Positions 1-8,881 of a stretch of DNA of 46,201 bases are shown here, one piece after another. Positions within the stretch are counted from its first letter, which is position 1. Every line of letters starts with the position of its first letter. Origin of the DNA: Chitinophagaceae bacterium (GTDB lineage: Bacteria; Bacteroidota; Bacteroidia; Chitinophagales; Chitinophagaceae); assembly GCA_025449645.1 (NCBI GenBank), contig JANWIY010000048.1:1-46201 (forward strand). The letters are read 5' to 3'. The position numbers were made by a program, and so were the translations under genes. Under the pieces are notes generated by a model. It worked only from the letters and a program-made list of their open reading frames with translations, was not told the origin of the DNA and did no database searches.

Positions 1-167
1 GTCACTGCATGACCTACTGATTTTATTTCAAATACCATTTCTTCCAACCTGATCACTACATTGGCATTTGTTTTCAATGAATCCGGAATTTCTGCGGCTG
101 GAAAAGATTGGGCTTTTAAGGTAACCCATGCTAAGAATGATAAAAATATAGCGATGCACTTTTTCAT
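1..167 (-). CDS. DUF3857-type secreted protein, N-terminal fragment
   Basis: Reading leftward from ATG at 167, the frame stays open to the window edge (55 codons). It begins with a signal peptide, MKKCIAIFLSFLAWVTLKAQ, with likely cleavage after KA. Then follows a stretch resembling the start of DUF3857 domain proteins, with residues IPDSLKTNANVVIRLEEMVF. In Bacteroidota such proteins are usually secreted, often 600 or more residues long, and carry a transglutaminase-like domain after DUF3857; their substrate is generally unknown. Only the first 55 residues are visible, so the family call is inferred from the N-terminus alone. The start codon overlaps the TGA of a doubtful upstream ORF by four bases (ATGA). 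Confidence 0.6.
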   Translation of the reverse strand, partial: MKKCIAIFLSFLAWVTLKAQSFPAAEIPDSLKTNANVVIRLEEMVFEIKSVGHAV

Positions 168-445
168 GATTTGGATTTCTTTTTAAAAAAGATCAGTTCG
201 CTTCCCGCTTTCTTAAGACAATTGTATATCCTGCGTAAACCGGCTGTATGGCTCCCCTCGAAACTTGTACTTCCTGTATTTGAAATTAATACCGATTTGA
301 CTGAGGAATAAAACCTCTCCGCTGAAAGGATGAAGCCAGCGACTGTAATATTTCCGGATTTTATATCTGTATTTCCCTCCGCAGAAAGGTAACTTTGGGG
401 CAATAAGCAGAAAGTCAGCAAATAAAGCCAACGGGGGTGTCTCAT
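164..445 (-). CDS. doubtful small secreted ORF upstream of the DUF3857 gene
   Basis: This 93-codon frame is the only same-strand candidate in the 362-base gap between the DUF3857 gene and queG. Its N-terminus has a hydrophobic run (LYLLTFCLLPQSYLSA) that could be a signal peptide, and its TGA overlaps the next ATG as ATGA, which would allow translational coupling. Against it, the body resembles no family I know, the tail is lysine-rich low complexity, no clear ribosome binding site precedes it, and a second frame of 72 codons is open across the same bases. It could be a decayed gene. Apart from this I see nothing definite between 168 and 529. Confidence 0.2.
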   Translation of the reverse strand: MRHPRWLYLLTFCLLPQSYLSAEGNTDIKSGNITVAGFILSAERFYSSVKSVLISNTGSTSFEGSHTAGLRRIYNCLKKAGSELIFFKKKSKS

Positions 446-529
446 GGAAGCAGGGAGATTTAGGGTTTGATAACGCTCTAAAAATAAAAAAATTATTGAA
501 TTTATAGGTAAGAATTATGCCCGAGTGTC

Positions 530-1477
530 ATGAATATTACTGAAAACACACACTTTGTCCGGGAACTGGCCGCTGCTGCCGGCTTTGATTACTGCGGTAT
601 AGCGGAGGCAAAGCCGCTTGACGAAGACGCAAGAAAGCTGGAAAATTGGCTGCATCAGGGCATGCACGGCACCATGGGATATATGGAAAAGCATTTCGAT
701 CTAAGGGTAAACCCTTACAAGCTTTTGCCCGGAGCTAAATCTGTCATTAGTTTTCTGATAAATTATTACCCTTCAGCTGAACAGGAAGAAGATTCGCCCA
801 AGATCTCCAAATATGCCTATGGCAAGGATTATCACGGAATCATAAGGCCAAAGCTGAATTTTATTCTTAGCGGCATGAAGGCAAGGATTGGCAACTTTCA
901 GGGCCGGGGTTTTGTTGACAGCGCCCCCGTACTCGAGCGAGCCTGGGCCGTCCGGAGCGGGCTCGGATGGGTCGGAAAAAACGGAAACCTTATTCATAAA
1001 AAACAGGGTTCCTATTTTTTTATCGCCACCCTGATCGTGGACATAGAACTCGAGTACGATGCTCCTTTTACACATGATCTCTGCGGCACCTGTACCCGCT
1101 GCATTGATGCCTGCCCCACCCAGGCAATCCATGGCGACAAACTCGTGGATGGAAGTCAATGCATTTCCTATTTTACGATTGAATTGAAAGAATTATTGAT
1201 CCCGGAAAACGTGAAAGGCAAGTTTGACAATTGGATGTTCGGTTGTGATGTGTGCCAGGATGTTTGCCCCTGGAACCGCTTTTCAAGACCGGCAGAGGAC
1301 CCAGCCTTCTCTCCGATTCCGGAAATCCTGCATTTCAACCAGAAAGATTGGGATGAAATGACCGAAGAAGGTTTCAAAAAAATATTTGCTGACTCGCCCC
1401 TTAAACGGTCCAAATATCAGGGCATACGCAGGAATCTGAGTTTTTTGAAAGAGAAAAATGCAAATGTGAAAATGTGA
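530..1477 (+). CDS. queG: epoxyqueuosine reductase QueG
   Basis: QueG reduces epoxyqueuosine to queuosine in the wobble position of tRNAs with GUN anticodons, using a cobalamin cofactor and two 4Fe-4S clusters in the cytoplasm. The 315-residue protein has the expected layout: an N-terminal substrate and cobalamin region, the segment FVDSAPVLERAWA with the likely catalytic Asp130, then ferredoxin-like cysteines at 185, 188, 191 and 195 and at 211, 239, 242 and 246 (CDVCQDVCPW). The length is slightly short of E. coli QueG but normal for the family. The last codons (NANVKM) and the TGA are made of the ATGTGAA-type repeat that fills the gap to bioA, so the natural C-terminus has probably been rewritten by the repeat. 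Confidence 0.95.
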   Translation: MNITENTHFVRELAAAAGFDYCGIAEAKPLDEDARKLENWLHQGMHGTMGYMEKHFDLRVNPYKLLPGAKSVISFLINYYPSAEQEEDSPKISKYAYGKDYHGIIRPKLNFILSGMKARIGNFQGRGFVDSAPVLERAWAVRSGLGWVGKNGNLIHKKQGSYFFIATLIVDIELEYDAPFTHDLCGTCTRCIDACPTQAIHGDKLVDGSQCISYFTIELKELLIPENVKGKFDNWMFGCDVCQDVCPWNRFSRPAEDPAFSPIPEILHFNQKDWDEMTEEGFKKIFADSPLKRSKYQGIRRNLSFLKEKNANVKM

Positions 1478-1606
1478 AAAATGTGAAAATGTGCTAATGT
1501 GTAAATGTGCTAATAAAATCCGGTTGCACATTTACATATTTAAACATTTTCACATTTTCACATTTTTCACATTTTTACATTTTTACATTTTTCACATTTA
1601 CACATT
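1456..1606. repeat. inverted pair of ATGTGAA-type short repeats between queG and bioA
   Basis: The left arm holds six or seven units of 7-9 bases ending in ATGTG. The right arm, from 1526, holds the reverse complement (CACATTT, TTTTACA variants) about nine times. A perfect 10-bp stem joins 1501-1510 (GTAAATGTGC) to 1526-1535, and the rest of the arms can extend it. The repeat begins inside the last codons of queG and ends at the base before the bioA start codon, so it forms the whole intergenic region. It may act as a long hairpin that ends or attenuates transcription. Confidence 0.85.
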
Positions 1607-2899
1607 ATGAATAAAGTTTCACTCAGCCAACGAGACCAACAGGTGATCTGGCACCCTTATACCCAGCATCAGCATTCCGGCATGCCCATTCCCGTCATTC
1701 GTGGTGAAGGAGCGCTGCTATTTGATGATGCAGGTAATTCCTACATAGATGCCATCAGCAGCTGGTGGGTGAATATTCATGGCCACGCTAATCCTTACAT
1801 CGCAAGCAAGATTTATCAGCAGGCTTTGCATCTGGAACACGTGATCTTTGCCGGGTTCACCCATGAACCCGCAGTTCAGCTTGCAGAACGACTTCTGAAA
1901 ATCCTACCAGGCAATTTTGAAAGGATTTTTTACTCAGATAATGGATCCACGGCTGTGGAGGTTGCCATCAAAATGGCCATTCAATACTGGAAGAACAAGG
2001 AGATTCCGGGAAGAAATAAGATTCTGGCTTTTCGCCACGCTTATCACGGCGACACATTCGGCGCCATGAGCGTTAGCGGGCGCGGCCTTTTTACCGAAGC
2101 TTTTCAGGATTTCTTATTCGATACACTCTTCCTCGATACGCCAGATGGCCAACATTTGCAGGACGCAACTAGTTTTATCGAATCACACGCTTCTGAAATT
2201 GCATGTTTCATCTATGAGCCATTATTGCAGGCGGCGGGCGGAATGAGAATCTATTCGGCCAGCGGTCTGGATGCCCTTCTCAAAACAGCCAGGGAAAATA
2301 ATATCCTCTGCATTGCCGATGAAGTACTGACTGGATTCGGAAGAACAGGTCGTTTTTTTGCAAGCGAATCCCTTTCTTATCAGGCTGATATCCTATGCCT
2401 CAGCAAGGGCCTTACCGGAGGTACCATGGCGCTGGGCGCGACTGCCTGCACGCAGGAAATTTTCAATGCATTTCTGAGCGATGACCGCAGGCGAACCTTT
2501 TTTCACGGGCATTCCTATACTGCTAATCCCATTGCCTGTGCTGCCGGTCTTGCCAGCCTGGACCTGCTGGAAAAGAAAACCTGTATCAGGCAAATAAACA
2601 CGATTTCAGAAAAAAACGAACAATTCTTAAAGAGCAAACTTGCCCTTGTTGACCCGGCAATCGTAATAAATCCCCGGGCAATCGGAACCGTACTTGCATT
2701 TGAAATTCAAACCAGCCGGCATGAATACATCAACCAATCCGCTGACCTTATCCGGAACGAAGCGCTTAAACAGGGGATCTATCTGCGCCCCCTGGGCAAT
2801 ACGGTCTACATCATGCCACCTTATTGCATAACGGACGCGGAACTGGAAAAAATATATGAATTTCTTCTCTCCGTGCCTGGTCTCTTCAGGGGAAACTAA
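1607..2899 (+). CDS. bioA: adenosylmethionine-8-amino-7-oxononanoate aminotransferase BioA
   Basis: BioA transfers an amino group from S-adenosylmethionine to KAPA, giving DAPA in biotin synthesis; it is a cytoplasmic PLP enzyme of aminotransferase class III. Seen in the 430-residue product are the BioA-specific opening IWHPYTQHQ, the SSWWVNIHGH segment, the ADEV motif (Asp238) that contacts the PLP ring nitrogen, and the Schiff-base lysine Lys267 in LCLSKGLTGG. Length matches the family. No other biotin genes lie in the window, so it is separated from bioB, bioD and bioF. The ATG lies directly at the end of a repeat array, which must therefore hold its promoter and leader unless it is read with queG. 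Its TAA overlaps the stop of the convergent gene by four bases. Confidence 0.93.
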   Translation: MNKVSLSQRDQQVIWHPYTQHQHSGMPIPVIRGEGALLFDDAGNSYIDAISSWWVNIHGHANPYIASKIYQQALHLEHVIFAGFTHEPAVQLAERLLKILPGNFERIFYSDNGSTAVEVAIKMAIQYWKNKEIPGRNKILAFRHAYHGDTFGAMSVSGRGLFTEAFQDFLFDTLFLDTPDGQHLQDATSFIESHASEIACFIYEPLLQAAGGMRIYSASGLDALLKTARENNILCIADEVLTGFGRTGRFFASESLSYQADILCLSKGLTGGTMALGATACTQEIFNAFLSDDRRRTFFHGHSYTANPIACAAGLASLDLLEKKTCIRQINTISEKNEQFLKSKLALVDPAIVINPRAIGTVLAFEIQTSRHEYINQSADLIRNEALKQGIYLRPLGNTVYIMPPYCITDAELEKIYEFLLSVPGLFRGN

Positions 2900-3405
2900 C
2901 GCGAATGGGCATTCTCCATCACATTCCGCAGGTTAACAAGCGAATGTTCCATCAGGGGACCCAATTCCTTATCATAATACATACTTGCAAGCTTTTCCCA
3001 GGGATACCAGTGAAGATGAAATTCCAGATTCCATTGAACAACCACCTCGCCATGGTCTTCGAAGAATATATAGTTTCCCAGAAAAGATTTTGCGGAACCA
3101 CCCTCCCATTTCGTAATAACGGAATCAGCAGTTTTCCTCAGGAGATATACTTTCAGGTCTGTTGAATTTATATGGTTTGAATCACCTCGCCTTGTATTCA
3201 TATTTCCCGAATTCGTCCGGCGGCGAACTTGAATCAGTTCATTCCATTTTATCCAGGTTCTCAGATCTCCCACCTCTTTCCACACAGAATCCTTCGGTGC
3301 GTTTATCCGGACAATACGGGTGATGGACATGTCTGCCGGGAATAAGGCAAAAAGAAAAATAACAACCCCAAACAGGATGATCACGCTGGCAATGATCAGT
3401 TTCAA
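2896..3405 (-). CDS. membrane-anchored SRPBCC (START-like) protein
   Basis: The 169-residue product has one N-terminal membrane helix (about residues 3-25) followed by an SRPBCC-type fold. The opening of that fold, TRIVRINAPKDSVWKEVGDLRTW, and the late segment WNLEFHLHWYPWEKL are typical of the polyketide-cyclase/dehydrase group seen in Bacteroidota. These proteins form a hydrophobic pocket, and the ligand here is unknown. It is the last gene of a probable leftward operon with an ABC-2 permease and sppA; both gaps in that group are exactly 28 bases. It converges on bioA, sharing TTAG/CTAA at the stop codons. Confidence 0.75.
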   Translation of the reverse strand: MKLIIASVIILFGVVIFLFALFPADMSITRIVRINAPKDSVWKEVGDLRTWIKWNELIQVRRRTNSGNMNTRRGDSNHINSTDLKVYLLRKTADSVITKWEGGSAKSFLGNYIFFEDHGEVVVQWNLEFHLHWYPWEKLASMYYDKELGPLMEHSLVNLRNVMENAHSR

Positions 3406-3433
3406 ATTGAATGATTAGGAAATGTAAAAAATA

Positions 3434-4540
3434 TTATTCCCACTTAAATGTCTTGATGGCAACTACATAGATCGCGACCCCCCAGATAAGTAAGATCCCG
3501 ATTTGCTTCCCGCAATCCATAAGAGAAGCGCCTTCGAATGCCACATTGCGGAGGGCGTCGTTTAATTGTTTCAACGGCAAAATCTCACAGAAAGACTGCA
3601 GCCATTTTGGAAAAGCTTCCGTGGAAAAAAAAGTGCCTCCAAGGAGGAACTGGGGAAGTGTAAACAAATTGGCAAAGGGCGGAATGGAGCTTTCATTCTT
3701 TGAAACGCTGCTGATGATAAAACCGAAACCCATAAAAACAATCAGCCCGATTAAACTAAGCGCAAGCATATTTAGAAAAGTTACCCATCCATCCACCAGC
3801 GTAAAATTGAAAAGGTAGCGGCCCGCTGTAATGATAACTATTGCCGTCATTAATTGAAATGTTACCCTGCTGAGGCCCTCCCCGAATACAATATTTTTCC
3901 TGTTGATCGGCGTTGCGAAAAATCTTTTGAGAACGAGGTTCTGCCGCAGATTAAAAAAGACGAAAGCAACTCCAAAAACGGCAGCACTCAGGAGCGAGAA
4001 TCCAAGCATGCCCGGCAAAATAAAATCAATCATTCTATATTCACGTCCCTGCACCTGGGGCAGTTCCTCAACGCTGAACATTTTGTACTGATCAGGGATT
4101 TTTTTTTCTTCCAGGATCTGAATCGTCTGAGCCAATGCCATTTTTAGGATCGGATACTTATCTGCCGAAGCGGAAGAACTCCGGGTTTTAATTTTGTATT
4201 GTGTAAACCCCATTCCGGAGGCGGAAGAATCCAGGGAAACGACGGCGGCAATTCTCCCCTTTTCCAGGTCCACGCGGATGGATGCGGTATCCTTTTCTGA
4301 TTTCAGCTGTACAATGCTGGAACCCAGCAAAGCACGAATCACATAGTTCGATGTATCCTTTGGATTTTTTAAAGCAATATCAACGGAAGGACCACTGCCT
4401 CCGATAAAGCCAAAAACGAGAATAAAGACCAGCGGGAAACCCAGGCTGAAAATTACTGCGGAAGGACTGCGGAAAATGGCACGCAGACTTGCGCGGGTAA
4501 TGGCTAGCATGGCCCTGAATTGATTATAGGGGCGATTCAT
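3434..4540 (-). CDS. ABC-2 type transporter permease
   Basis: This 368-residue protein has the layout of ABC-2 membrane subunits: one N-terminal helix (about 22-48), a long extracytoplasmic domain (about 50-165), then five C-terminal helices from about residue 172, including the conserved segment FANLFTLPQFLLGGTFF. Such permeases export drugs, lipids or polysaccharide together with a separate ATPase. No ABC ATPase gene lies nearby, so the partner must be elsewhere. It lies between sppA (28-base gap) and the SRPBCC gene (28-base gap) and is probably cotranscribed with them. The substrate cannot be read from the sequence. Confidence 0.8.
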   Translation of the reverse strand: MNRPYNQFRAMLAITRASLRAIFRSPSAVIFSLGFPLVFILVFGFIGGSGPSVDIALKNPKDTSNYVIRALLGSSIVQLKSEKDTASIRVDLEKGRIAAVVSLDSSASGMGFTQYKIKTRSSSASADKYPILKMALAQTIQILEEKKIPDQYKMFSVEELPQVQGREYRMIDFILPGMLGFSLLSAAVFGVAFVFFNLRQNLVLKRFFATPINRKNIVFGEGLSRVTFQLMTAIVIITAGRYLFNFTLVDGWVTFLNMLALSLIGLIVFMGFGFIISSVSKNESSIPPFANLFTLPQFLLGGTFFSTEAFPKWLQSFCEILPLKQLNDALRNVAFEGASLMDCGKQIGILLIWGVAIYVVAIKTFKWE

Positions 4541-4568
4541 GAAAAAAATTCAGTGTTTATAAAGTCCA

Positions 4569-6329
4569 TTATTGTAAGATGGTCAATTCGAAAGGCAGGC
4601 GCGTTTGCGGAACCATATTAATGGATTGCAGGTATGTCATGGATTTATACCATTTTAAACCCTCAGTACCGAAATCCGCACGGATAGATTTTGCTTTGAT
4701 CGATTCATTGTAGTCATTGAGCAACAGGTCCAGGAAACTCTTAGGCTCAGGAAACTCCCTTAAACGATAGTCCTTTGTTTTAGCCAGTCGTGCAGCGCAG
4801 TCAATGGCATTTTGAATACCTCCGATCTCATCCACCAGCCCGAGTTTCAAAGCCTCCTTGCCGCCCCATACCCTGCCTTGGGCAATACTGTCGACATAAT
4901 TAATATCCTTTTTTCTGCCTTCCGAAACCCGGGATTTGAAATCATGATAGATACTATCCACATCATTCTGAAAAAATCTTTTTTGCATCGGTGTCAGCGG
5001 TTGAAACAGCGTGATGGCATCGGGATCCTTTGCTGTTTGAACCTGATCGAAAGTAACACCCAGTTTATCTTTGAAAAATGATTGTGTATTAAAGATCATA
5101 CTGAACACGCCGATTGAACCGGTAATCGTCATAGGGTCCGCAAAAATACTGTCTGCGTTGCAGGATAAATAATATCCGCCGGAAGCAGCAACATCTCCAA
5201 AACTTATAACAACGGGTTTGGATGCTTTGGCCAGGGTCAGTTCCCTCCAGAGGTTCTCACTCACCAATGCAGAGCCGCCTCCTGAATTGATGCGCAGCAC
5301 GATGGCTTTGATGTCTTTATCCATCCTTGCTTTCCGGATCATATTCCTGTACGCGTCTTCGCCAATTTCCTGCTGATCGTTTTTACCTGAAACAATATTT
5401 CCCTCAGCATAGATAAGTGCAATCCTGTCTTTTCCTGATGCCTTCATACTTGTTTTAACTGACTCAAAATACTTTCCCAGCGGAACAAAATTAATTTCGT
5501 TTATGGATCGGGCTTTCACTCTCTGCAGTATTTCATCAAATACCTCGTCATTGTACCTTGCACCATCGACCAGTTTGAATTCGATGGCCTCTGATGCATG
5601 CCTGATTAATTGCTGATCAACGCAGCGACGGAGGGTTGCCGTATCCTGATTACGGGCCGCTGCCGTTTGCTCCAGTACATGATTATAAATTCCTCCAAGC
5701 AGTTCGGTAAGCTGCAGGCGGTTGGCATCAGTCATTTTCACCGCGCGCAGCGGCTCCGTGGCGCTCTTGAATTTACCCGCATAAAAAATCTCCGGTTGAA
5801 TTTCCAGTTTGTCGAGACTCCCCTTAAAGAATGTCATCATACTGGTAAGGCCACGCCATTCCAATCCGCCTTTCGGATTGCAATAAATCCGGTCCGCCAC
5901 ACTTGCCAGATAGTATGCCTTTAGCGAGATCACATCACCATAAGCATAGATGAATTTGTGTGATTTCTTGAAATCGATCAGCGCATTCCGGATCTCTTCC
6001 GTGGTACCGAATCCATTTACATTGGAACCTGCCTTGATATATATTCCCCGGACAGCACTGTCGGATTTTGCATAATGGATGAGCCGGATCACATCATAAA
6101 CTCCCGGTGTATTGTACCGGGTATCACTTAAATTCGCCAGTGGGTCTTCCACCGGCTTCTCTCCAAATGACTGGCTCAGGTCAAGAACCAGTACGGCATT
6201 ATTACCCGTCTCTTCATGCTGGGCGGTGGCAATGCTGCTGATATACCCCACTGTGAAAAATAAAAGGATCACCACAAAAGCAATCAATGCGAGCAGGCTC
6301 GCAAGAAATATTTTAAAAAAGCTTCGCAT
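4569..6329 (-). CDS. sppA: signal peptide peptidase SppA, long (67K) type
   Basis: SppA is a membrane-bound serine/lysine protease that degrades cleaved signal peptides and other membrane peptides at the outer face of the cytoplasmic membrane. The 586-residue length fits the E. coli-type protein with two tandem peptidase S49 domains. Seen here are an N-terminal anchor (about 5-32), the general-base region YAGKFKSATEPL with Lys188 in the first domain, and the nucleophile region SFGDVAASGGYY with Ser383 in the second. The INSGGGSA segment before it is also conserved. It heads a leftward group with the ABC-2 permease and the SRPBCC gene and is divergent from folK, with a 60-base shared promoter region. 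Confidence 0.93.
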   Translation of the reverse strand: MRSFFKIFLASLLALIAFVVILLFFTVGYISSIATAQHEETGNNAVLVLDLSQSFGEKPVEDPLANLSDTRYNTPGVYDVIRLIHYAKSDSAVRGIYIKAGSNVNGFGTTEEIRNALIDFKKSHKFIYAYGDVISLKAYYLASVADRIYCNPKGGLEWRGLTSMMTFFKGSLDKLEIQPEIFYAGKFKSATEPLRAVKMTDANRLQLTELLGGIYNHVLEQTAAARNQDTATLRRCVDQQLIRHASEAIEFKLVDGARYNDEVFDEILQRVKARSINEINFVPLGKYFESVKTSMKASGKDRIALIYAEGNIVSGKNDQQEIGEDAYRNMIRKARMDKDIKAIVLRINSGGGSALVSENLWRELTLAKASKPVVISFGDVAASGGYYLSCNADSIFADPMTITGSIGVFSMIFNTQSFFKDKLGVTFDQVQTAKDPDAITLFQPLTPMQKRFFQNDVDSIYHDFKSRVSEGRKKDINYVDSIAQGRVWGGKEALKLGLVDEIGGIQNAIDCAARLAKTKDYRLREFPEPKSFLDLLLNDYNESIKAKSIRADFGTEGLKWYKSMTYLQSINMVPQTRLPFELTILQ

Positions 6330-6389
6330 GCGCTTCCTGTTTATATGATTTAAATTTAAAGATCTTTGATCCGGATAAACAAATCAACC

Positions 6390-6869
6390 ATGAATAAGGT
6401 CTATCTCTTGATCGGTGGAAATGAGGGGAACAGATTTCTTCATATGCAGCAGGTTCGCGCAAATATAGAACATATTTGCGGTGCCATAGAACAAGTTTCA
6501 TCCGTTTATCAAACAGCTCCCTGGGGAAAATCGGACCAGCCAGATTTCCTGAACCAGGCGCTGCTCATAGATTCCAGCCTGTTACCACACGAACTGCTGA
6601 ATGCGATATTGTCCATTGAAAAAAAAATGGGCAGGATAAGAACTGTTAAGAACGCTGCGCGTATAATAGATGTGGATATACTTTTTTATAACCGGGAGAT
6701 CATATCCGAGCCCGACCTGAAGATTCCACATCCCCGCATTGCGGAAAGGAGATTCGTGCTGGCGCCCCTGAACGACATTGCACCTGAGTATGTACATCCT
6801 GTTCTTGGAAAAACGGTGCAGATGCTGTTCCGGGAATGTACGGATACCCTGGCGGTAAAAAAAATATGA
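6390..6869 (+). CDS. folK: HPPK, 2-amino-4-hydroxy-6-hydroxymethyldihydropteridine diphosphokinase
   Basis: FolK transfers diphosphate from ATP to the pterin alcohol, the step before dihydropteroate synthase in folate synthesis. The 159-residue protein shows LLIGGNEGNR near the start, YQTAPWGKSDQPDFLNQ, and the metal and ATP region RIIDVDILFYN followed by IPHPRIAERRFVLAPL; all are hallmarks of HPPK. I chose ATG 6390 over the upstream TTG at 6366, because HPPKs start two or three residues before the LxIGxN strand. The sequence GATCTTTGA at 6361-6369 differs by one base from a TAnnTTTG promoter element. The deoxynucleoside kinase follows after 45 bases; the pairing is common in Bacteroidota. 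Confidence 0.93.
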   Translation: MNKVYLLIGGNEGNRFLHMQQVRANIEHICGAIEQVSSVYQTAPWGKSDQPDFLNQALLIDSSLLPHELLNAILSIEKKMGRIRTVKNAARIIDVDILFYNREIISEPDLKIPHPRIAERRFVLAPLNDIAPEYVHPVLGKTVQMLFRECTDTLAVKKI

Positions 6870-6914
6870 AGGGACAGGGATAGTCGATCTGGATTCCGGA
6901 TATTTACAGCTTCA

Positions 6915-7547
6915 ATGAACTATCATTTTATTGCGGTAGAAGGGAATATCGGGGCGGGGAAAACAACGCTCGCTCACCTGCTGGCACGGCACTTTAATTC
7001 AAGGCTGATCCTCGAAGCCTTTGCTGAAAATCCCTTTCTTCCTAAGTGTTACGAAAACCCCAAACAGTATGCCTTCCCCCTGGAGCTTTTTTTTATGGCG
7101 GAACGGTATAAACAATTAAAAGAGCTTGTACATACCAAAGATCTCTTTCAAAGCGTAACAATCTCCGATTATATATTCAGCAAGTGTCTGCTCTTTGCTA
7201 AAGTGAATCTGCCCGATGAAGAGTTTCACCTATACCAGAAATTATTTGATATCATCTACCAGCAACTGGTTCAGCCTGACCTGCTGATCTTTTTGCATTC
7301 ACCGGTTAACCAACTGCAGAAGAATATCCGAAAACGCAATCGCGTGTACGAGCAATCTATTGCGGATGACTATCTTTTCCGTTTGCAGGAAACCTATACA
7401 AGTTATATCCGGCAGCATAATATCAAAACCCTGTTCATTGATGCTTCTCAGGCCGACTTCCTCGGCAATGAAAAGCATTTTCAGATCATCCTCGATGCCC
7501 TTGACATGGATTATGCACCAGGGCAGCACTATTTCACTTTGCCGTGA
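6915..7547 (+). CDS. deoxynucleoside kinase (dGK/dAK family)
   Basis: The enzyme phosphorylates deoxynucleosides, salvaging them for DNA synthesis. The 210-residue product begins with a P-loop, VEGNIGAGKTT (about residues 8-18), followed by the family segment EAFAENPFLPKCYENPKQYAF, the ELFFMAERYKQ helix and the lid-like RKRNRVYEQ. These match the dGK/dAK group rather than thymidine kinase 1. Which deoxynucleoside it prefers cannot be told by eye. It lies in a row with folK (45 bases upstream) and an MFS exporter (25 bases downstream), all probably one transcript. Confidence 0.88.
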   Translation: MNYHFIAVEGNIGAGKTTLAHLLARHFNSRLILEAFAENPFLPKCYENPKQYAFPLELFFMAERYKQLKELVHTKDLFQSVTISDYIFSKCLLFAKVNLPDEEFHLYQKLFDIIYQQLVQPDLLIFLHSPVNQLQKNIRKRNRVYEQSIADDYLFRLQETYTSYIRQHNIKTLFIDASQADFLGNEKHFQIILDALDMDYAPGQHYFTLP

Positions 7548-7572
7548 CCGGGTTACAATATCTTTGCTGACA

Positions 7573-8820
7573 ATGGAAAATGAGTCGTTAATTTCCTCTC
7601 CGCTGGAGGCCGTCCGGATTGTTGAATTCCGGAATCTGGTTATCGGCCGTTTTTTATTTATCATGGGATTGCGCATGATGAGCACCCTGGTGGGATGGTG
7701 GATTTACAACCTCACCAATGCTCCCTTTGCAATCGGGATCGTTGGCCTTTCCGAATTTATACCAGCTGTTTCTTTTGCCCTTTATGCGGGTCATGTGATT
7801 GACCTCAGCGAAAAACGAAACATGCTGCTGCTCGGCGTATCATTATACGGACTTGCTGCCATGCTCCTGCTCATACTATCGAGCCGGATCGGCAGTCATC
7901 ATTTCCAGCCCCATGCCATAGCATTGCTGATCTATCTCATCATCTTCGGTACAGGCGTGGTCCGCTCCTTTACCGGACCCATTTTCAATGTGGTGCTTGC
8001 GCAGGTGGTCCCGAAAAGGCTTTTACAAAATGCCACTACATGGAACCAGGGGGCCTTTCTTTCTGCATCAGTGACAGGTCATGCCCTCGGCGGTTTCCTT
8101 ATTGCAGGATTGGGAAATACAGGAACGCTAACGGTGGTTTTCATTCTGGTATTCTCCGCCTTTGCCGTATTGTTCACCTTAAAGCCAAAACCATCGCTGA
8201 ATGAAAGGGGTGAGAAAAAAACATGGGACAGTGTCAAGGAAGGACTGGCATTTGTTTTTCGAACCCGTGAGCTGCTCGGTGCCATTTCGCTGGATTTATT
8301 TGCCGTGCTTTTTGGTGGCGCAGTGGCGATGGTACCTGTATATGCCCGGGATATTTTGAAAGTAGGCGCCCAGGGATTCGGCTTTCTGAATGGAGCATCA
8401 GATATGGGATCCATCTGTATCGTTGCTATCTTAACGCTTTTTCCTCTCAGGCGCAAACAGGGAAAGAAATTAATGCTGGCCGTTGCCGGTTTTGGGATCT
8501 GCATTATCATTTTTGGAATTTCCAGACTCTTCTGGCTTTCTTTTGGCGTCCTGCTTTTGAGCGGGATACTGGACGGGATCAGCGTGGTGACAAGAGGAAC
8601 CATCATGCAATTGAAAACGCCTGACCATATGCGCGGCCGGGTAATGAGCGTAAACTCCATGTTCATCAACTCCAGCAACGAACTCGGTCAGTTTGAAAGC
8701 GGCGTCATGGCTAAACTGATGGGCGTTGTACCCTCCGTGGTCTTCGGTGGCTGCATGACCCTGCTGGTGGTGATCACTACCTGGTTCCGCGCCCCTTCAT
8801 TGAGGAAAATGGAATATTAA
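7573..8820 (+). CDS. MFS transporter, EntS-like
   Basis: This predicted 415-residue inner-membrane protein has about 12 hydrophobic segments and the layout of the MFS_3 (enterobactin exporter EntS-like) group. The opening FRNLVIGRFLFIMGLRMM, the AGHVIDLSEKRNMLL loop between helices 2 and 3 (a motif A variant) and the late loop TPDHMRGRVMSVNSMF are typical. I chose ATG 7573 (MENESLISSP); the frame is open further upstream, but only by running through the kinase gene. The family exports siderophores or drugs, and the substrate here is unknown. It is probably the third gene of the folK transcript. Confidence 0.85.
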   Translation: MENESLISSPLEAVRIVEFRNLVIGRFLFIMGLRMMSTLVGWWIYNLTNAPFAIGIVGLSEFIPAVSFALYAGHVIDLSEKRNMLLLGVSLYGLAAMLLLILSSRIGSHHFQPHAIALLIYLIIFGTGVVRSFTGPIFNVVLAQVVPKRLLQNATTWNQGAFLSASVTGHALGGFLIAGLGNTGTLTVVFILVFSAFAVLFTLKPKPSLNERGEKKTWDSVKEGLAFVFRTRELLGAISLDLFAVLFGGAVAMVPVYARDILKVGAQGFGFLNGASDMGSICIVAILTLFPLRRKQGKKLMLAVAGFGICIIIFGISRLFWLSFGVLLLSGILDGISVVTRGTIMQLKTPDHMRGRVMSVNSMFINSSNELGQFESGVMAKLMGVVPSVVFGGCMTLLVVITTWFRAPSLRKMEY

Positions 8821-8881
8821 AATCCTGATTTCTTTATTGAAAATCCAGCATTCAAGCCTAACTTAACACAAACATCTGCTA

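Noticed and set aside
7360..7572. N-terminal extension of the MFS gene
   Set aside because: The extra 71 codons overlap the kinase gene in another frame and add no membrane segment; ATG 7573 fits the family start.
8079..8678. 199-codon frame antisense to the MFS gene
   Set aside because: A shadow of the coding frame; no family features and biased composition.
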